In this document: positions 8,051 through 16,770 of the stretch, in pieces
Position numbering within the stretch: the first letter of the stretch is position 1
Layout of the letters: each line of letters begins with the position of its first letter
Assembly: GCA_050732635.1 (NCBI GenBank)
Contig: JBOHRE010000025.1
Location: forward strand, 1-40,339
Length of the DNA stretch: 40,339 nucleotides
Direction of reading: 5' to 3'
Origin: JBOHRE01 sp050732635
GTDB taxonomy: Bacteria; Gemmatimonadota; Gemmatimonadetes; Longimicrobiales; RSA9
Notes under the pieces: generated by a model
Seen by the model: only the letters and a program-made list of their open reading frames with translations
Database searches by the model: none
Told to the model about the DNA's origin: nothing
Made by a program: the position numbers and the translations under genes

Positions 8051-8836
8051 ATGGTAGAGCTTGTTCCATCTTCCGTGGTGGCCTCGACGGATGCGTCTCA
8101 AACGGAGACTGCTTCGCCGCCGCTCGGCGGCGTCGCGCGATGCCGCGTCACCTCTCTTGGCCGCTGGGTCTGGGAGTGGACCAAATCACTCGCTGTCGCG
8201 TTCCTGATATTTCTGCTGATCCGAACCTTCCTGGTCGAGGCCTTTCGCATCCCGACCGGAAGTATGGAGCAGACACTGCTCGTCGGGGATTTTCTTCTGG
8301 TCAATAAAGCCGTGTACGGCGCGCAAATTCCGGGCACGAAGGCCCACCTGCCGGCGTTCAGTGAGCTGCGCCGTGGCGATATCATTGTGTTCCTGCCACC
8401 GCACGACCCCATGAAGCACTACGTGAAACGCATCGTGGGTCTGCCCGGTGATACGCTGCAGATGGTCGACAAGGTGCTGCTCCGGAATCGGCAGCGCGTG
8501 CGCGAGCCGTACGTGCGCCACGCCGATCGATTGGGCGATCCGCACCTGGACGAGATGCTCTGGCAGCGCGATCATCTGGTGAGCGGCTACGCTGCTCCCT
8601 TCTACCGGCCGACCCGCGACCACTGGGGACCGCTGGTCGTGCCGCCCGGAAAGGTCTTCGTGCTGGGCGACAACCGGGACGACTCGGAGGACTCCCGCTA
8701 CTGGGGCTTCGTCGACGAAGCCGCGATCCGCGGACGGCCACTATTCGTCTACTACTCCTTCGATCCGCGTGCGCTGACACCGCTGCCCTGGCTGACCGAC
8801 ATCCGTTGGCAGCGGATTGGCGGTCTGGTCGAGTGA
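8051..8836 (+). CDS. lepB: Signal peptidase I
   Basis: A 261-residue S26 peptidase. One transmembrane helix lies near residues 46-62 (LAVAFLIFLLIRTF). The catalytic Ser71 is in PTGSMEQTLL, the general base Lys126 in HYVKRIVGLPGD, and the family signature GDNRDDSEDSRYWG follows. It removes signal peptides from exported proteins at the membrane. About 45 residues precede the helix, longer than usual, so a start nearer the helix (for example GTG around 8075-8078) is possible; I keep ATG 8051. The middle insert (about 140-195) is long for the family, as in other Gram-negative LepB proteins. Confidence 0.93.
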   Translation: MVELVPSSVVASTDASQTETASPPLGGVARCRVTSLGRWVWEWTKSLAVAFLIFLLIRTFLVEAFRIPTGSMEQTLLVGDFLLVNKAVYGAQIPGTKAHLPAFSELRRGDIIVFLPPHDPMKHYVKRIVGLPGDTLQMVDKVLLRNRQRVREPYVRHADRLGDPHLDEMLWQRDHLVSGYAAPFYRPTRDHWGPLVVPPGKVFVLGDNRDDSEDSRYWGFVDEAAIRGRPLFVYYSFDPRALTPLPWLTDIRWQRIGGLVE

Positions 8837-8977
8837 CGACTTCGCCGTCCGGCCCGAGCGCCGGAGAGCAGGCATATGCCGGTGCCCGAATGCACCGGCC
8901 AGCGGAATCCGCTGCCGGATTCCAAACGTGGCAAGGATCCCCGCAGCCGCTGTGCTGACGCAGCCCCGGAGCCCCGC

Positions 8978-9841
8978 ATGAGTTTCTCCACCACGCCTCG
9001 TCGTCGCCTTGCGGACGAAAGCTCGCTCGATCAGTACCTGAAGGAGATCAGCGCCTACCCGCTGCTCCGACGTGAGGACGAAGTCGAGCTCGCCAAGCGG
9101 ATCCGCACCGGCGACCCCGAGGCGCTCGACAAGCTCGTCCGATCGAATCTCCGCTTCGTCGTCTCCGTCGCCAAGAAATACCAGAATCAGGGCGTCGCGC
9201 TCGGCGACCTCATCAACGAAGGAAATCTCGGCCTGATTCGAGCCGCACATAAGTTCGACGAGACCAAGGGGATCAAATTCATCTCCTATGCCGTATGGTG
9301 GATCCGACAGGCCATCCTGCAAGCCCTCGCCGAGCAGAGCCGCATTGTGCGGGTGCCCCTCAATCGTGCCGGGGCGCTCCACAAGATCGGCAAGCGGACA
9401 TCGCTTCTGCTCCAGGAGCTCGGCCGCGAACCCACCGTCGAGGAGATCGCTGATGAGCTCGAGCTGTCCCATGACGAGGTGGAACGCACCCTCGCGATTT
9501 CGCAGTCGCACCTCTCACTCGATGCGCCGCTGACTCCCGGCGAGGACAACCGGCTGCTCGATTATCTGCCCGACGCCGTTTCACCCGGTCCCGACGACGA
9601 AACCTACGACCGCGCCCTGTCCAACACGATCGAAGAGGCCCTCGCCACCCTCAAGGAGCGAGAGGCCAAGGTGCTGCGCCTCTATTTCGGGCTCGATGGC
9701 CAGGATCCCATGACGCTCGAGGAGATCGGGTCGCTGTTGGGCATCACGCGGGAGCGCGTACGTCAGATCAAGGAACGCGCGCTGCTGCGCCTGCGCCACG
9801 CCTCGCGCGCCCGTTTCCTCGAGACATTCCTCGGGCAATGA
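8978..9841 (+). CDS. RNA polymerase sigma factor, sigma-70 family (RpoD-like)
   Basis: A 287-residue sigma factor with regions 1.2, 2, 3 and 4 but no region 1.1: SSLDQYLKEISAYPLL (1.2), INEGNLGLIRAAHKFD and GIKFISYAVWWIRQAI (2.3-2.4), EEIADELELS (3), and MTLEEIGSLLGITRERVRQI (4.2). This is the sequence type of primary or near-primary sigma factors, so it probably recognises TTGACA/TATAAT promoters like those seen in this window. ATG 8978 (MSFSTTPRRR) is preferred because family similarity starts right after it; an in-frame ATG at 8876 would add 34 residues. Whether it is the housekeeping factor or a paralogue cannot be told here. Confidence 0.9.
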   Translation: MSFSTTPRRRLADESSLDQYLKEISAYPLLRREDEVELAKRIRTGDPEALDKLVRSNLRFVVSVAKKYQNQGVALGDLINEGNLGLIRAAHKFDETKGIKFISYAVWWIRQAILQALAEQSRIVRVPLNRAGALHKIGKRTSLLLQELGREPTVEEIADELELSHDEVERTLAISQSHLSLDAPLTPGEDNRLLDYLPDAVSPGPDDETYDRALSNTIEEALATLKEREAKVLRLYFGLDGQDPMTLEEIGSLLGITRERVRQIKERALLRLRHASRARFLETFLGQ

Positions 9842-9992
9842 CACGCATCCGGCCGCATCGGTCCCCTCCGCGTTACTCGCGCTGGGGCTGGCGCGGCCGG
9901 CATCGTCCCGCCCGCGCGCAGCCATCGCCACAGCTGGCTCTCCCAGCGCGTCATGAGCGGAGCCCGATCCCAGGACCCTCGAGCCCGACCGG

Positions 9993-10021
9993 TTGACGCC
10001 CCTCAGCCGCGCAAATATCTT
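9993..10021 (+). promoter_or_regulatory. Promoter for rplM-rpsI
   Basis: TTGACG at 9993-9998, a 17-nt spacer and TATCTT at 10016-10021, leaving about 38 nt of leader before rplM. Five of six and four of six consensus matches with ideal spacing. The remaining 150 bases of this gap, after the sigma gene, show no gene. Confidence 0.6.
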
Positions 10022-10065
10022 TCAAAGCTGTTCCGCGACCCGTGGTTTCATATCCTGGAAGCGCA

Positions 10066-10494
10066 ATGAAGACGTATACGCCGAAGCCGACCGAGATCGA
10101 GCGGCGCTGGTGGATCGTGGACGCCGACGAGCAGGTGCTCGGGCGGCTGGCGAGCCGCATCGCGCAGGTGCTGCGCGGCAAGCACAAGCCGATGTTCACG
10201 CCCCACCTGGATATGGGTGACTACGTCATCGTCATCAATGCGGAGAAGGTGCGTCTGACCGGCGCCAAGGCGGACCAGAAGACGTACTTTCGCCACACCG
10301 GATACGTGGGCGGCGGTAAGCTGATCCCGTTTCGGCGTATGCAGGAACAGCATCCGGAGCGCGTGATCGAGCTCGCCGTGAAGGGAATGCTGCCGAAGAA
10401 CAATCTTGGACGTCTGATGCGGCGTAAGCTCAAGGTGTACGCGGGGACGGAGCATCCGCACGAAGCGCAGCAGCCCCAGCGACTGGAGATCTGA
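10066..10494 (+). CDS. rplM: 50S ribosomal protein L13
   Basis: A 142-residue protein with the L13 pattern: RRWWIVDADEQVLGRLASRI at the N-terminus, KHKPMFTPHLDMGDYVIVIN, KTYFRHTGYVGG and KGMLPKNNLGRLMRRKLKVY. It binds 23S rRNA domain II early in 50S assembly. ATG 10066 gives the standard MKTYTPKP start. It pairs with rpsI one base downstream, the usual L13-S9 operon, behind a good sigma-70-type promoter. Length and motifs are normal. Confidence 0.97.
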   Translation: MKTYTPKPTEIERRWWIVDADEQVLGRLASRIAQVLRGKHKPMFTPHLDMGDYVIVINAEKVRLTGAKADQKTYFRHTGYVGGGKLIPFRRMQEQHPERVIELAVKGMLPKNNLGRLMRRKLKVYAGTEHPHEAQQPQRLEI

Positions 10495-10495
10495 G

Positions 10496-10891
10496 ATGGC
10501 CGAGCTGGAGCAATTTCATGGGGTTGGCCGGCGCAAGACGTCGGTCGCACGGGTCTATCTGCGGCCGGGCAGCGGCCAGTGGGCGATCAACGGGCGGGGT
10601 CTGGACCAGTACTTTCCGCGGCCTTCGCACCGGCAGATGGTGGTCGAGCCGTTGACGCACACGCAGACGCAGTCGCGCTTCGATGTGGTGGTGCGGGTCG
10701 ACGGCGGCGGGCCGACGGGCCAGGCTGGCGCGATTCGGCTCGGTCTGTCGCGCGCGCTGCTGAAACATGATGAGGACTTGCGGTCGGCGTTGCGGGTTCG
10801 CGGCATGTTGACGCGTGATCCGCGCGAAGTCGAGCGCAAGAAGCCCGGTCGGCCGAAGGCGCGCAAGCGGTTCCAGTTCTCGAAGCGCTGA
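10496..10891 (+). CDS. rpsI: 30S ribosomal protein S9
   Basis: A 131-residue protein with the S9 signatures GVGRRKTSVARVYL, QYFPRPSHRQMVVEPL and the central GGGPTGQAGAIRLGLSRAL, ending in the long basic tail KARKRFQFSKR whose last Lys-Arg reaches the P-site tRNA in the 30S subunit. It begins one base after the rplM stop and is probably cotranscribed with it. A 111-base gap follows before rpsB, in which I see no gene or convincing terminator. Confidence 0.97.
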   Translation: MAELEQFHGVGRRKTSVARVYLRPGSGQWAINGRGLDQYFPRPSHRQMVVEPLTHTQTQSRFDVVVRVDGGGPTGQAGAIRLGLSRALLKHDEDLRSALRVRGMLTRDPREVERKKPGRPKARKRFQFSKR

Positions 10892-11002
10892 GCGAATCAG
10901 CGATCCTACACACCGCTGGACGGCATGCCAGGGTCCCTGCGGGGCGGCATGGCGGGTGAACGCGGTGGAAGAACAACCCAGGCGACAGGCGACGCGTAGC
11001 GA

Positions 11003-11869
11003 ATGGCGGAGACACAGCTCAACGATCTGCTCGAGGCCGGTGTCCATTTCGGGCACCAGTCCAGCCGCTGGAATCCCAAGATGCGCAAGTTCATCTTCGC
11101 GCAGCGTCATGGGATCCACATCATCGATCTGAAGAAGACGCAGGCGGCGCTGGACGTAGCGAAGCAGGCGGCCCGTCATGTGACCCTGGAGGGCGAGAAG
11201 ATCCTCTTCGTGTGTACGAAGCGCCAGCTGCGCATGATCGTCGAGCAGGAGGCCGCGCGCTGCGGCTCGTTCTACGTGACGGAGCGCTGGCTCGGCGGCA
11301 CACTGACCAACTTTTCGACGATCAAGAAGCAGATCCGTCGTCTCAAGGAGCTCGAGCGCGGGCTGGAAGAGGGCAGCTACGAGTTCTATACGAAGAAGGA
11401 GCAGCTACTGCTCGAGCGCGAGCGCCAGAAGCTCGACAAATACCTGGCCGGCGTGAAGGATATGACGCGCTTGCCCGGCGCGCTGTTCGTGGTCGACGCA
11501 CGCAAGGAAATGATCGCGGTGCGTGAGGCGAACAAGCTCGGCATTCCGGTGATCGCGATCACCGATACCAATGCGGATCCGGATTTGATCACGTTCCCGG
11601 TCCCGGGCAATGACGATGCGATCCGCTCCGTGTCTTTGATCACGCACGAGATCGCGGAGGCGATCGCGGAGGCCCGTCGCCAGCTGCCGCCCGAGGAGCG
11701 ACGCCGGTCAGAGGCAGCCGAGACGACGACCTACTCCTCGGAAGTCGGGCAGACGGAGGAGGCCGAAGAGAAGCGACCGCGCCGCCGGCCGCGCCGCCGC
11801 CGCCGGCCGCGTCCGGAGCTGATCGCCAACATTCGTCCGGGCGAGGAACAGGAAGAGGGCGGCGAGTAG
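11003..11869 (+). CDS. rpsB: 30S ribosomal protein S2
   Basis: A 288-residue protein. The S2 core is clear: LLEAGVHFGHQSSRWNPKM, FIFAQRHGIHIIDLKKT, ERWLGGTLTNFSTI, and GIPVIAITDTNADPDLITFPVPGNDDA. S2 joins the 30S late and bridges head and body with S1. After about residue 230 the protein carries an acidic stretch followed by a dense arginine/proline run (about 251-267) and a final acidic tail, which are outside the usual fold. It heads the rpsB-tsf-pyrH-frr series conserved across bacteria. Confidence 0.97.
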   Translation: MAETQLNDLLEAGVHFGHQSSRWNPKMRKFIFAQRHGIHIIDLKKTQAALDVAKQAARHVTLEGEKILFVCTKRQLRMIVEQEAARCGSFYVTERWLGGTLTNFSTIKKQIRRLKELERGLEEGSYEFYTKKEQLLLERERQKLDKYLAGVKDMTRLPGALFVVDARKEMIAVREANKLGIPVIAITDTNADPDLITFPVPGNDDAIRSVSLITHEIAEAIAEARRQLPPEERRRSEAAETTTYSSEVGQTEEAEEKRPRRRPRRRRRPRPELIANIRPGEEQEEGGE

Positions 11870-11903
11870 GCAGCCAGGTGGCCATTCGCTGAGCGCGTGC
11901 CGG

Positions 11904-11948
11904 AAAGCGCTGCAGCGCTGCAGCCGTGCAGCCCTGCGGCGCTTTTTT
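11904..11948 (+). terminator. Intrinsic terminator between rpsB and tsf
   Basis: Left arm 11904-11915 (AAAGCGCTGCAG) pairs with right arm 11934-11945 (CTGCGGCGCTTT) over 12 bp with one G-U pair, followed by a T run at 11943-11948. It lies 35 nt after rpsB and 65 nt before tsf, so it probably reduces rather than abolishes downstream transcription, as known for rpsB-tsf in Escherichia coli. Confidence 0.75.
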
Positions 11949-12013
11949 GCGGCTCGGAGCGTGCCGTGCCGTACCATGAGAACCTACAGGAGAGCGATTG
12001 AAGGGGGCTGGGA

Positions 12014-12607
12014 ATGGCGATCACTGCTGCAGATGTGAAGGTGCTGCGCGATCGGACGGGTGCGGGGATGCTCGAATGCCGGAACGCGCTTACGGAAGCA
12101 GGCGGCGATGTGGAAGCTGCGATCGATCTGTTGCGCGCGAAGGGTGCGGCGAAGGCAGCGAAGCGGGCGGGTCGCGAGACGCGGGAGGGCGCGATCGGTA
12201 GCTATATCCACATGGGCGGCAAGATCGGCGTTCTCGTGGAGGTCAACTGCGAGACGGACTTCGTCGCGCGCACCGAGGAGTTCCAGTCGCTGGTGCGCGA
12301 TATCGCGATGCATGTGGCGGCGTCGGCACCGCTGGCAATCAGCGCGGAGGAGATTCCACAGGACGTGCTGGAGCGGGAGCGGGCGGTGTACGCCGAGCAG
12401 GTGAAGTCCGAGAGCAAGCCCGACAACATCCGGGACAAGATCGTGCAGGGGAAGATGCAGCGCTTCTACAAGGACAGCGCATTGCTCGATCAGCCTTTCG
12501 TACGCGAGCCGGACAAGACGGTGCGCGAGGTTGTGACCGCGGTCTCGGCCAAGACAGGCGAGAACATCACGATCCGACGGTTCGCGCGTTACGCGCTCGG
12601 CGAGTAG
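12014..12607 (+). CDS. tsf: Translation elongation factor Ts, short form
   Basis: A 197-residue EF-Ts with the UBA-like N-terminus (VKVLRDRTGAGMLECRNAL) and the catalytic core NCETDFVAR, where Thr81-Asp82-Phe83-Val84 is the segment that enters EF-Tu and releases GDP. The length matches the short form with a single core subdomain rather than the roughly 280-residue enterobacterial type. AAGGGGG at 12001-12007 is a good ribosome binding site. It lies downstream of an apparent terminator after rpsB and is followed by pyrH. Confidence 0.96.
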   Translation: MAITAADVKVLRDRTGAGMLECRNALTEAGGDVEAAIDLLRAKGAAKAAKRAGRETREGAIGSYIHMGGKIGVLVEVNCETDFVARTEEFQSLVRDIAMHVAASAPLAISAEEIPQDVLERERAVYAEQVKSESKPDNIRDKIVQGKMQRFYKDSALLDQPFVREPDKTVREVVTAVSAKTGENITIRRFARYALGE

Positions 12608-12637
12608 GCGCCCACTTCGCCAACAGAGGGAGTCGGC

Positions 12638-13354
12638 ATGCAGCAGGAACTCCGCTATGGTCGTGTGCTGCTGAAGCTGAGCGGTGAAGCATTGGCCGGG
12701 GATCAGGGCTTCGGCATCGCGCCCGCGGTCGTCGAACGAGTGACTGAGGAGATTCGCGAGGTGCATCGCCTGGGCACGGTCCTGGGCGTGGTCATCGGGG
12801 GTGGCAACATCGTGCGGGGCGGCCACGCGAGCGCGGAAGGCATGGACCGCGTGAACGCCGATTACATGGGTATGCTCGCAACCGTGATCAACGCACTCGC
12901 GCTACAGGACATGCTCGAGCGGAAGAACGTGGAGACGCGGGTCATGACGGCGATTCGGATGGAGCAGCTTGCCGAACCGTATATCCGCCGGCGTGCACTA
13001 CGGCACCTCGAGAAAGGTCGCGTCGTGATCTTTGCTGGCGGTACTGGCAATCCGTATTTCTCGACCGATACCGCAGCGGTGCTTCGGGCCATCGAGATGA
13101 CCGCGGATGTCGTGGTCAAGGCGACGAAGGTGGACGGCGTGTACACGGCGGATCCGATCAAGGACCCGTCTGCCGAGTTCATCCCGAAGGTCAGCTTCCA
13201 GGAAGTGCTTGCGCGCGAGCTCGGGGTGATGGACGCAGCAGCATTCTCGCTGTGCAAGGACAACGGGTTGCCGATCATCGTGCTCAACTCACAGCGAGCC
13301 GGCGCAGTCGCCGCGGCAGTGCGCGGCGAGCGAGTCGGCACGCTGGTTTGCTGA
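12638..13354 (+). CDS. pyrH: UMP kinase
   Basis: A 238-residue amino-acid-kinase-fold protein. VLLKLSGEALAG gives the phosphate-binding Lys and Gly loop, VIGGGNIVRG the second glycine loop, MDRVNADYMGMLATVIN the UMP-binding region, and FAGGTGNPYFSTDTAAVLRA the ATP/GTP effector and catalytic region. It phosphorylates UMP to UDP with ATP in pyrimidine synthesis, as a hexamer in the cytosol. GGGAG precedes ATG 12638. The pyrH-frr order is the usual one. Confidence 0.97.
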   Translation: MQQELRYGRVLLKLSGEALAGDQGFGIAPAVVERVTEEIREVHRLGTVLGVVIGGGNIVRGGHASAEGMDRVNADYMGMLATVINALALQDMLERKNVETRVMTAIRMEQLAEPYIRRRALRHLEKGRVVIFAGGTGNPYFSTDTAAVLRAIEMTADVVVKATKVDGVYTADPIKDPSAEFIPKVSFQEVLARELGVMDAAAFSLCKDNGLPIIVLNSQRAGAVAAAVRGERVGTLVC

Positions 13355-13414
13355 TGGCGTGCCGCGTATCTTGGCGGGCACCAAACCCTGTGCAGATCAG
13401 GACCAGGAGGCGAA

Positions 13415-13966
13415 ATGCCGACGATAGCGGAAGCGCGCGCGCAGATGGATCGGGCGATCGAGGCGCTGCGGCGGGAGTTCGCGGCCGTCCGCACGGGCAA
13501 AGCGACGCCAACGCTGATGGACACGGTGCGCGTCGAGGCGTATGGCGCCAAGATGCCGCTCAATCAGGTGGCGACGGTGAGCGCGCCGGAACCACGGTTG
13601 ATCGTGATTCAGCCTTGGGACAAGGGGCTGATCAAGGATATCGAGCGGGCAATCATGGAGGCGGATCTCGGCCTCAACCCTGCCAACGACGGCACCCTCG
13701 TGCGCGTGCCGGTTCCGCCCATGACCGAGGAACGGCGGAAGGACATGGTGAAGGTGTTGCACAAGCTGGCTGAGGAGGGCCGGGTCGCCGTCCGGCATGC
13801 ACGACAGGAGGCGAACAAGCAGATCAAGCAGCGCCAGCAGGACCATGAGCTCAGCGAGGATGATGCTCGACGGCAGCTCGATCAGGTGCAGAAGCTGACT
13901 GACGAGCACGTCGAGAAGATCGATCGGCTCCTGGAGGCGAAGGAGCAGGAGGTGATGGAGGTCTGA
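13415..13966 (+). CDS. frr: Ribosome recycling factor
   Basis: A 183-residue protein with the RRF pattern: EALRREFAAVRTGKATPTLMD at the N-terminus, RLIVIQPWDKGLIKDIERAI in the beta domain, and VRVPVPPMTEERRKDMVK in the helical hinge, ending in a long charged helix. It splits post-termination ribosomes with EF-G. AGGAGG lies just before ATG 13415. Normal length and position after pyrH. Confidence 0.97.
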   Translation: MPTIAEARAQMDRAIEALRREFAAVRTGKATPTLMDTVRVEAYGAKMPLNQVATVSAPEPRLIVIQPWDKGLIKDIERAIMEADLGLNPANDGTLVRVPVPPMTEERRKDMVKVLHKLAEEGRVAVRHARQEANKQIKQRQQDHELSEDDARRQLDQVQKLTDEHVEKIDRLLEAKEQEVMEV

Positions 13967-13989
13967 CGGTACCGACGGCAGACCAGACG

Positions 13990-14733
13990 ATGCGTGCCGG
14001 GCTGCTTGCAGCCATCAGGCTGGATGGCCGGATACCCGGCCACGTGGCTGTGATCATGGACGGCAACGGCAGGTGGGCGCGCGCTCGCGGCCTGCCCCGG
14101 TTCCGCGGCCATACTGCGGGCATGGACGCGGTTCGTGACGTGATCGAGGGCTCGATCGAGGCGGGCGTGCGCGTGCTCACGCTCTTCGCGTTCTCGCAGG
14201 AGAACTGGAGCCGTCCGCCCGGTGAGGTCGCGGCGCTCATGAAGCTGCTCCAGACCTACGTGCGTCGGGAACAGGACGAGCTACGGCGGCAGGGCATACG
14301 CGTGCGCGTGTTCGGCATGCTCGACGACCTGCCGCCAGGCCCGCGCAAGGCGGTCGCGCAGATCGAGCGGTCTACGGCCGCCGGGCAGCGCCTGCAGGTC
14401 AACCTGATGATCAGCTACGGCGGCCGGCAGGAGCTGGTGCGCGCGGCCCAGCGGCTCGTCGACCGCGTGCTGCGAGGCGAGTTGGCGGCTGAGCAGATCG
14501 ACGAGCAGACCATGGCCGCCGAGCTGTACACTGCGGGCATGGCCGACCCGGATCTGCTGATCCGCACATCCGGCGAACAACGGATCAGCAACTTTCTCCT
14601 CTGGCAGCTCGCATATACAGAGCTGTTCATCACGCCGGTACTGTGGCCGGACTTCCGACGGGAGCACCTGTTCACCGCGATCCGCGACTACCAGCAACGA
14701 GAGAGGCGCTTCGGCCGCGTCGGCGCGGTCTGA
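13990..14733 (+). CDS. uppS: Isoprenyl transferase (undecaprenyl diphosphate synthase)
   Basis: A 247-residue cis-prenyltransferase. HVAVIMDGNGRW carries the catalytic Asp24 and phosphate-binding residues; FAFSQENWSRP and the C-terminal DLLIRTSGEQRISNFLLWQ are family signatures. It builds the C55 lipid carrier from farnesyl and isopentenyl diphosphate for peptidoglycan and other surface glycans. It lies just after frr and before cdsA, the standard arrangement; dxr downstream supplies the same isoprenoid pathway. The ribosome binding site before ATG 13990 is weak. Confidence 0.96.
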   Translation: MRAGLLAAIRLDGRIPGHVAVIMDGNGRWARARGLPRFRGHTAGMDAVRDVIEGSIEAGVRVLTLFAFSQENWSRPPGEVAALMKLLQTYVRREQDELRRQGIRVRVFGMLDDLPPGPRKAVAQIERSTAAGQRLQVNLMISYGGRQELVRAAQRLVDRVLRGELAAEQIDEQTMAAELYTAGMADPDLLIRTSGEQRISNFLLWQLAYTELFITPVLWPDFRREHLFTAIRDYQQRERRFGRVGAV

Positions 14734-14736
14734 TCG

Positions 14737-15624
14737 ATGATTCACAAGGAGCTGGCGCAGCGGGTCCTCGTTGCAGCGGTCGGGATACCGCTCGCTGTCG
14801 TTGCCATGTACATCGGCGGCTATGCGCTGGGTGGCGTGTTGGGGGTGATCGCGGCGCTGTCGGCGCGCGAATTCTATGCGCTTGCGACCTCACGCGGCGA
14901 CGACCCCTACACGGTGTTCGGCATGATCGGCTCGGCGCTGCTGGTCGTGGTGGCGAGCGGCGTGCCGTCCGAAGCGAGCGCGACGCCGCTGTTCTGGGCG
15001 ATCGCGCTGGCGCTCTTCCTGATCACGGCAAGCGCGGCGCTCTGGACCCGTCCGGCCGAGCGTGACCCGTTGTCGGCGGCCGCGATCACGGTTGCCGGCG
15101 CGGTCTACACCGGCGGTACGCTCGCCTATGCCCTGTTCCTACGACACGCGCCGCACACCGACGGAATGTCCGCGAGCGCGGCTCTCGCGGGCACGGCACT
15201 CCTCGCGTTCCCCGTGGCCATGACCTGGATCAACGACTCGTTGGCCTATTTTGCGGGGCGGGCGCTCGGGCGACGCAAGCTGATCCCGCGCGTGAGCCCC
15301 GGGAAAACGGTCGAGGGTGCGATCGCCGGCCTGGTCGGCACCACACTGGTCGGCGGGCTGTACGCGGCATTCGTGCTGCAGGCATGGACCGGCTGGCCGG
15401 TGCCGGTGCTCGGCGGTGCGGCGGTGGCGCTGGTACTGGCGGCGGCCGCCCAGGTCGGCGATCTGGTCGAATCGCTGCTGAAACGCTCGGCAGGGGTCAA
15501 GGATTCGGGCGCATTGATTCCGGGCCACGGCGGCGTGCTCGACCGCTTCGACGCGTTGTTCTTCACGCTTCCCATCGGCTACTGGTGCCTGCGCCTGGTG
15601 ATGGGCTCCGCCACCCCGCTCTGA
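14737..15624 (+). CDS. cdsA: Phosphatidate cytidylyltransferase
   Basis: A 295-residue multi-pass membrane enzyme with about eight hydrophobic segments. The CDP-diglyceride synthetase signature appears near the C-terminus: SPGKTVEGAIAGLVG followed by SLLKRSAGVKDSG and PGHGGVLDRFDALFF, containing the metal- and CTP-binding Asp residues. It makes CDP-diacylglycerol from phosphatidic acid and CTP at the inner membrane. ATG 14737 comes 3 nt after the uppS stop, so the two are likely cotranscribed. Confidence 0.95.
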   Translation: MIHKELAQRVLVAAVGIPLAVVAMYIGGYALGGVLGVIAALSAREFYALATSRGDDPYTVFGMIGSALLVVVASGVPSEASATPLFWAIALALFLITASAALWTRPAERDPLSAAAITVAGAVYTGGTLAYALFLRHAPHTDGMSASAALAGTALLAFPVAMTWINDSLAYFAGRALGRRKLIPRVSPGKTVEGAIAGLVGTTLVGGLYAAFVLQAWTGWPVPVLGGAAVALVLAAAAQVGDLVESLLKRSAGVKDSGALIPGHGGVLDRFDALFFTLPIGYWCLRLVMGSATPL

Positions 15625-15627
15625 GAC

Positions 15628-16770
15628 GTGTCCAGAGGCGTCGCAGTTCTCGGTTCGACCGGCTCGATCGGACGTAGCGCGTTGGCGGTCCTCGAGCGGC
15701 ACGCGGATCGATTCCGGGTCGTCGCGTTGAGTGGCGGGCGGCGCGTCGATGTGCTGCGCGAGCAGGTGCAGCGACATCGGCCGGAGCTGGCGGTCGTGGC
15801 AGACTGCGCGACGACGTTGCCACAGACCATCGGTCCGACGCGCTGGCGTGCCGGGCCGGTGGCCGTGCTGGAGGCGGCGTCACACCCCGAGGCGGACGTC
15901 GTGTTGAACGCGATCGTCGGGGCCGCCGGGCTCGAGGCGTCGCTGGCCGCGTTGCGAGCGGGCAAGCGGTTGGCTCTGGCGAACAAGGAGTCGCTGGTTG
16001 TCGGTGGCCCGCTCGTGCTGGACGCGCTCGCAACCGGTGGCGAGCTCGTGCCGGTCGACAGCGAGCACAGCGCAATCCTGCAATGCATGCTCGGCGCGGC
16101 GGCGAGCTCTGTGCGTCGGATTATCCTGACGGCCTCCGGTGGACCGTTCCGTGAGCAGGCCCGGGCCGCACTCGTCGAGGTCACGCCGGCGGACGCGCTG
16201 CGCCACCCGACCTGGAACATGGGTTCGAAGATCACCATCGATTCCGCCACGCTGGCCAATAAAGCGCTCGAAGTGATCGAAGCCCATTTCTTGTTCGGTC
16301 TGCCGTACGACCGGATCGAGGTCGTCATCCATCCGCAGTCGATCGTGCATTCCCTCGTTGAATTCGAGGACGGCTCCGTGCTGGCGCAACTCGGCTGGCC
16401 GAGCATGGAGCTGCCGATCCTGTACGCACTGTGTCACCCTGAACGGGTAAAGGACACGACCATGAATTTCGACCCGGTGGGCGCGGGTCCATTGACCTTC
16501 GAGCGACTCGAAATGGAGCGCTTTCCGGCCTACGCACTCGGCATTTCAGCCGGCCTGCGCGGCGGCACCGCGCCGGCACTGTTCAACGCCGCCAATGAGG
16601 AGGCGGTCGGCGCGTTTCTGCGCGGAGCGCTGCGCTTTCTCGGGATCGCAGACGTGATCGCCGGGGTATTGGAGCGCCACGAAGCGGAGCCCGTGGATTC
16701 CCTCGAGACTGTGCTGGCGGCCGATCGCGCCGGGCGCGCTACGGCACGGCGACTGATCGACGAATGCTGA
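15628..16770 (+). CDS. dxr: 1-deoxy-D-xylulose 5-phosphate reductoisomerase
   Basis: A 380-residue enzyme of the MEP isoprenoid pathway. The N-terminal NADPH loop is VLGSTGSIGRSAL. NKESLVVGG, PVDSEHSAILQCM and SKITIDSATLANKALEVIEA form the substrate and metal site; HPQSIVHSLVEFEDGSVLAQ is the flexible loop region that closes over fosmidomycin and substrate. It converts DXP to MEP. The start is GTG 15628, 3 nt after cdsA. Its stop overlaps rseP by 7 nt, indicating coupling. Confidence 0.96.
   Translation: MSRGVAVLGSTGSIGRSALAVLERHADRFRVVALSGGRRVDVLREQVQRHRPELAVVADCATTLPQTIGPTRWRAGPVAVLEAASHPEADVVLNAIVGAAGLEASLAALRAGKRLALANKESLVVGGPLVLDALATGGELVPVDSEHSAILQCMLGAAASSVRRIILTASGGPFREQARAALVEVTPADALRHPTWNMGSKITIDSATLANKALEVIEAHFLFGLPYDRIEVVIHPQSIVHSLVEFEDGSVLAQLGWPSMELPILYALCHPERVKDTTMNFDPVGAGPLTFERLEMERFPAYALGISAGLRGGTAPALFNAANEEAVGAFLRGALRFLGIADVIAGVLERHEAEPVDSLETVLAADRAGRATARRLIDEC

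Noticed and set aside
10892..11002. Possible leader or autoregulatory element before rpsB
   Set aside because: Some short inverted repeats are present, but I cannot match them to a known S2 leader motif by eye.
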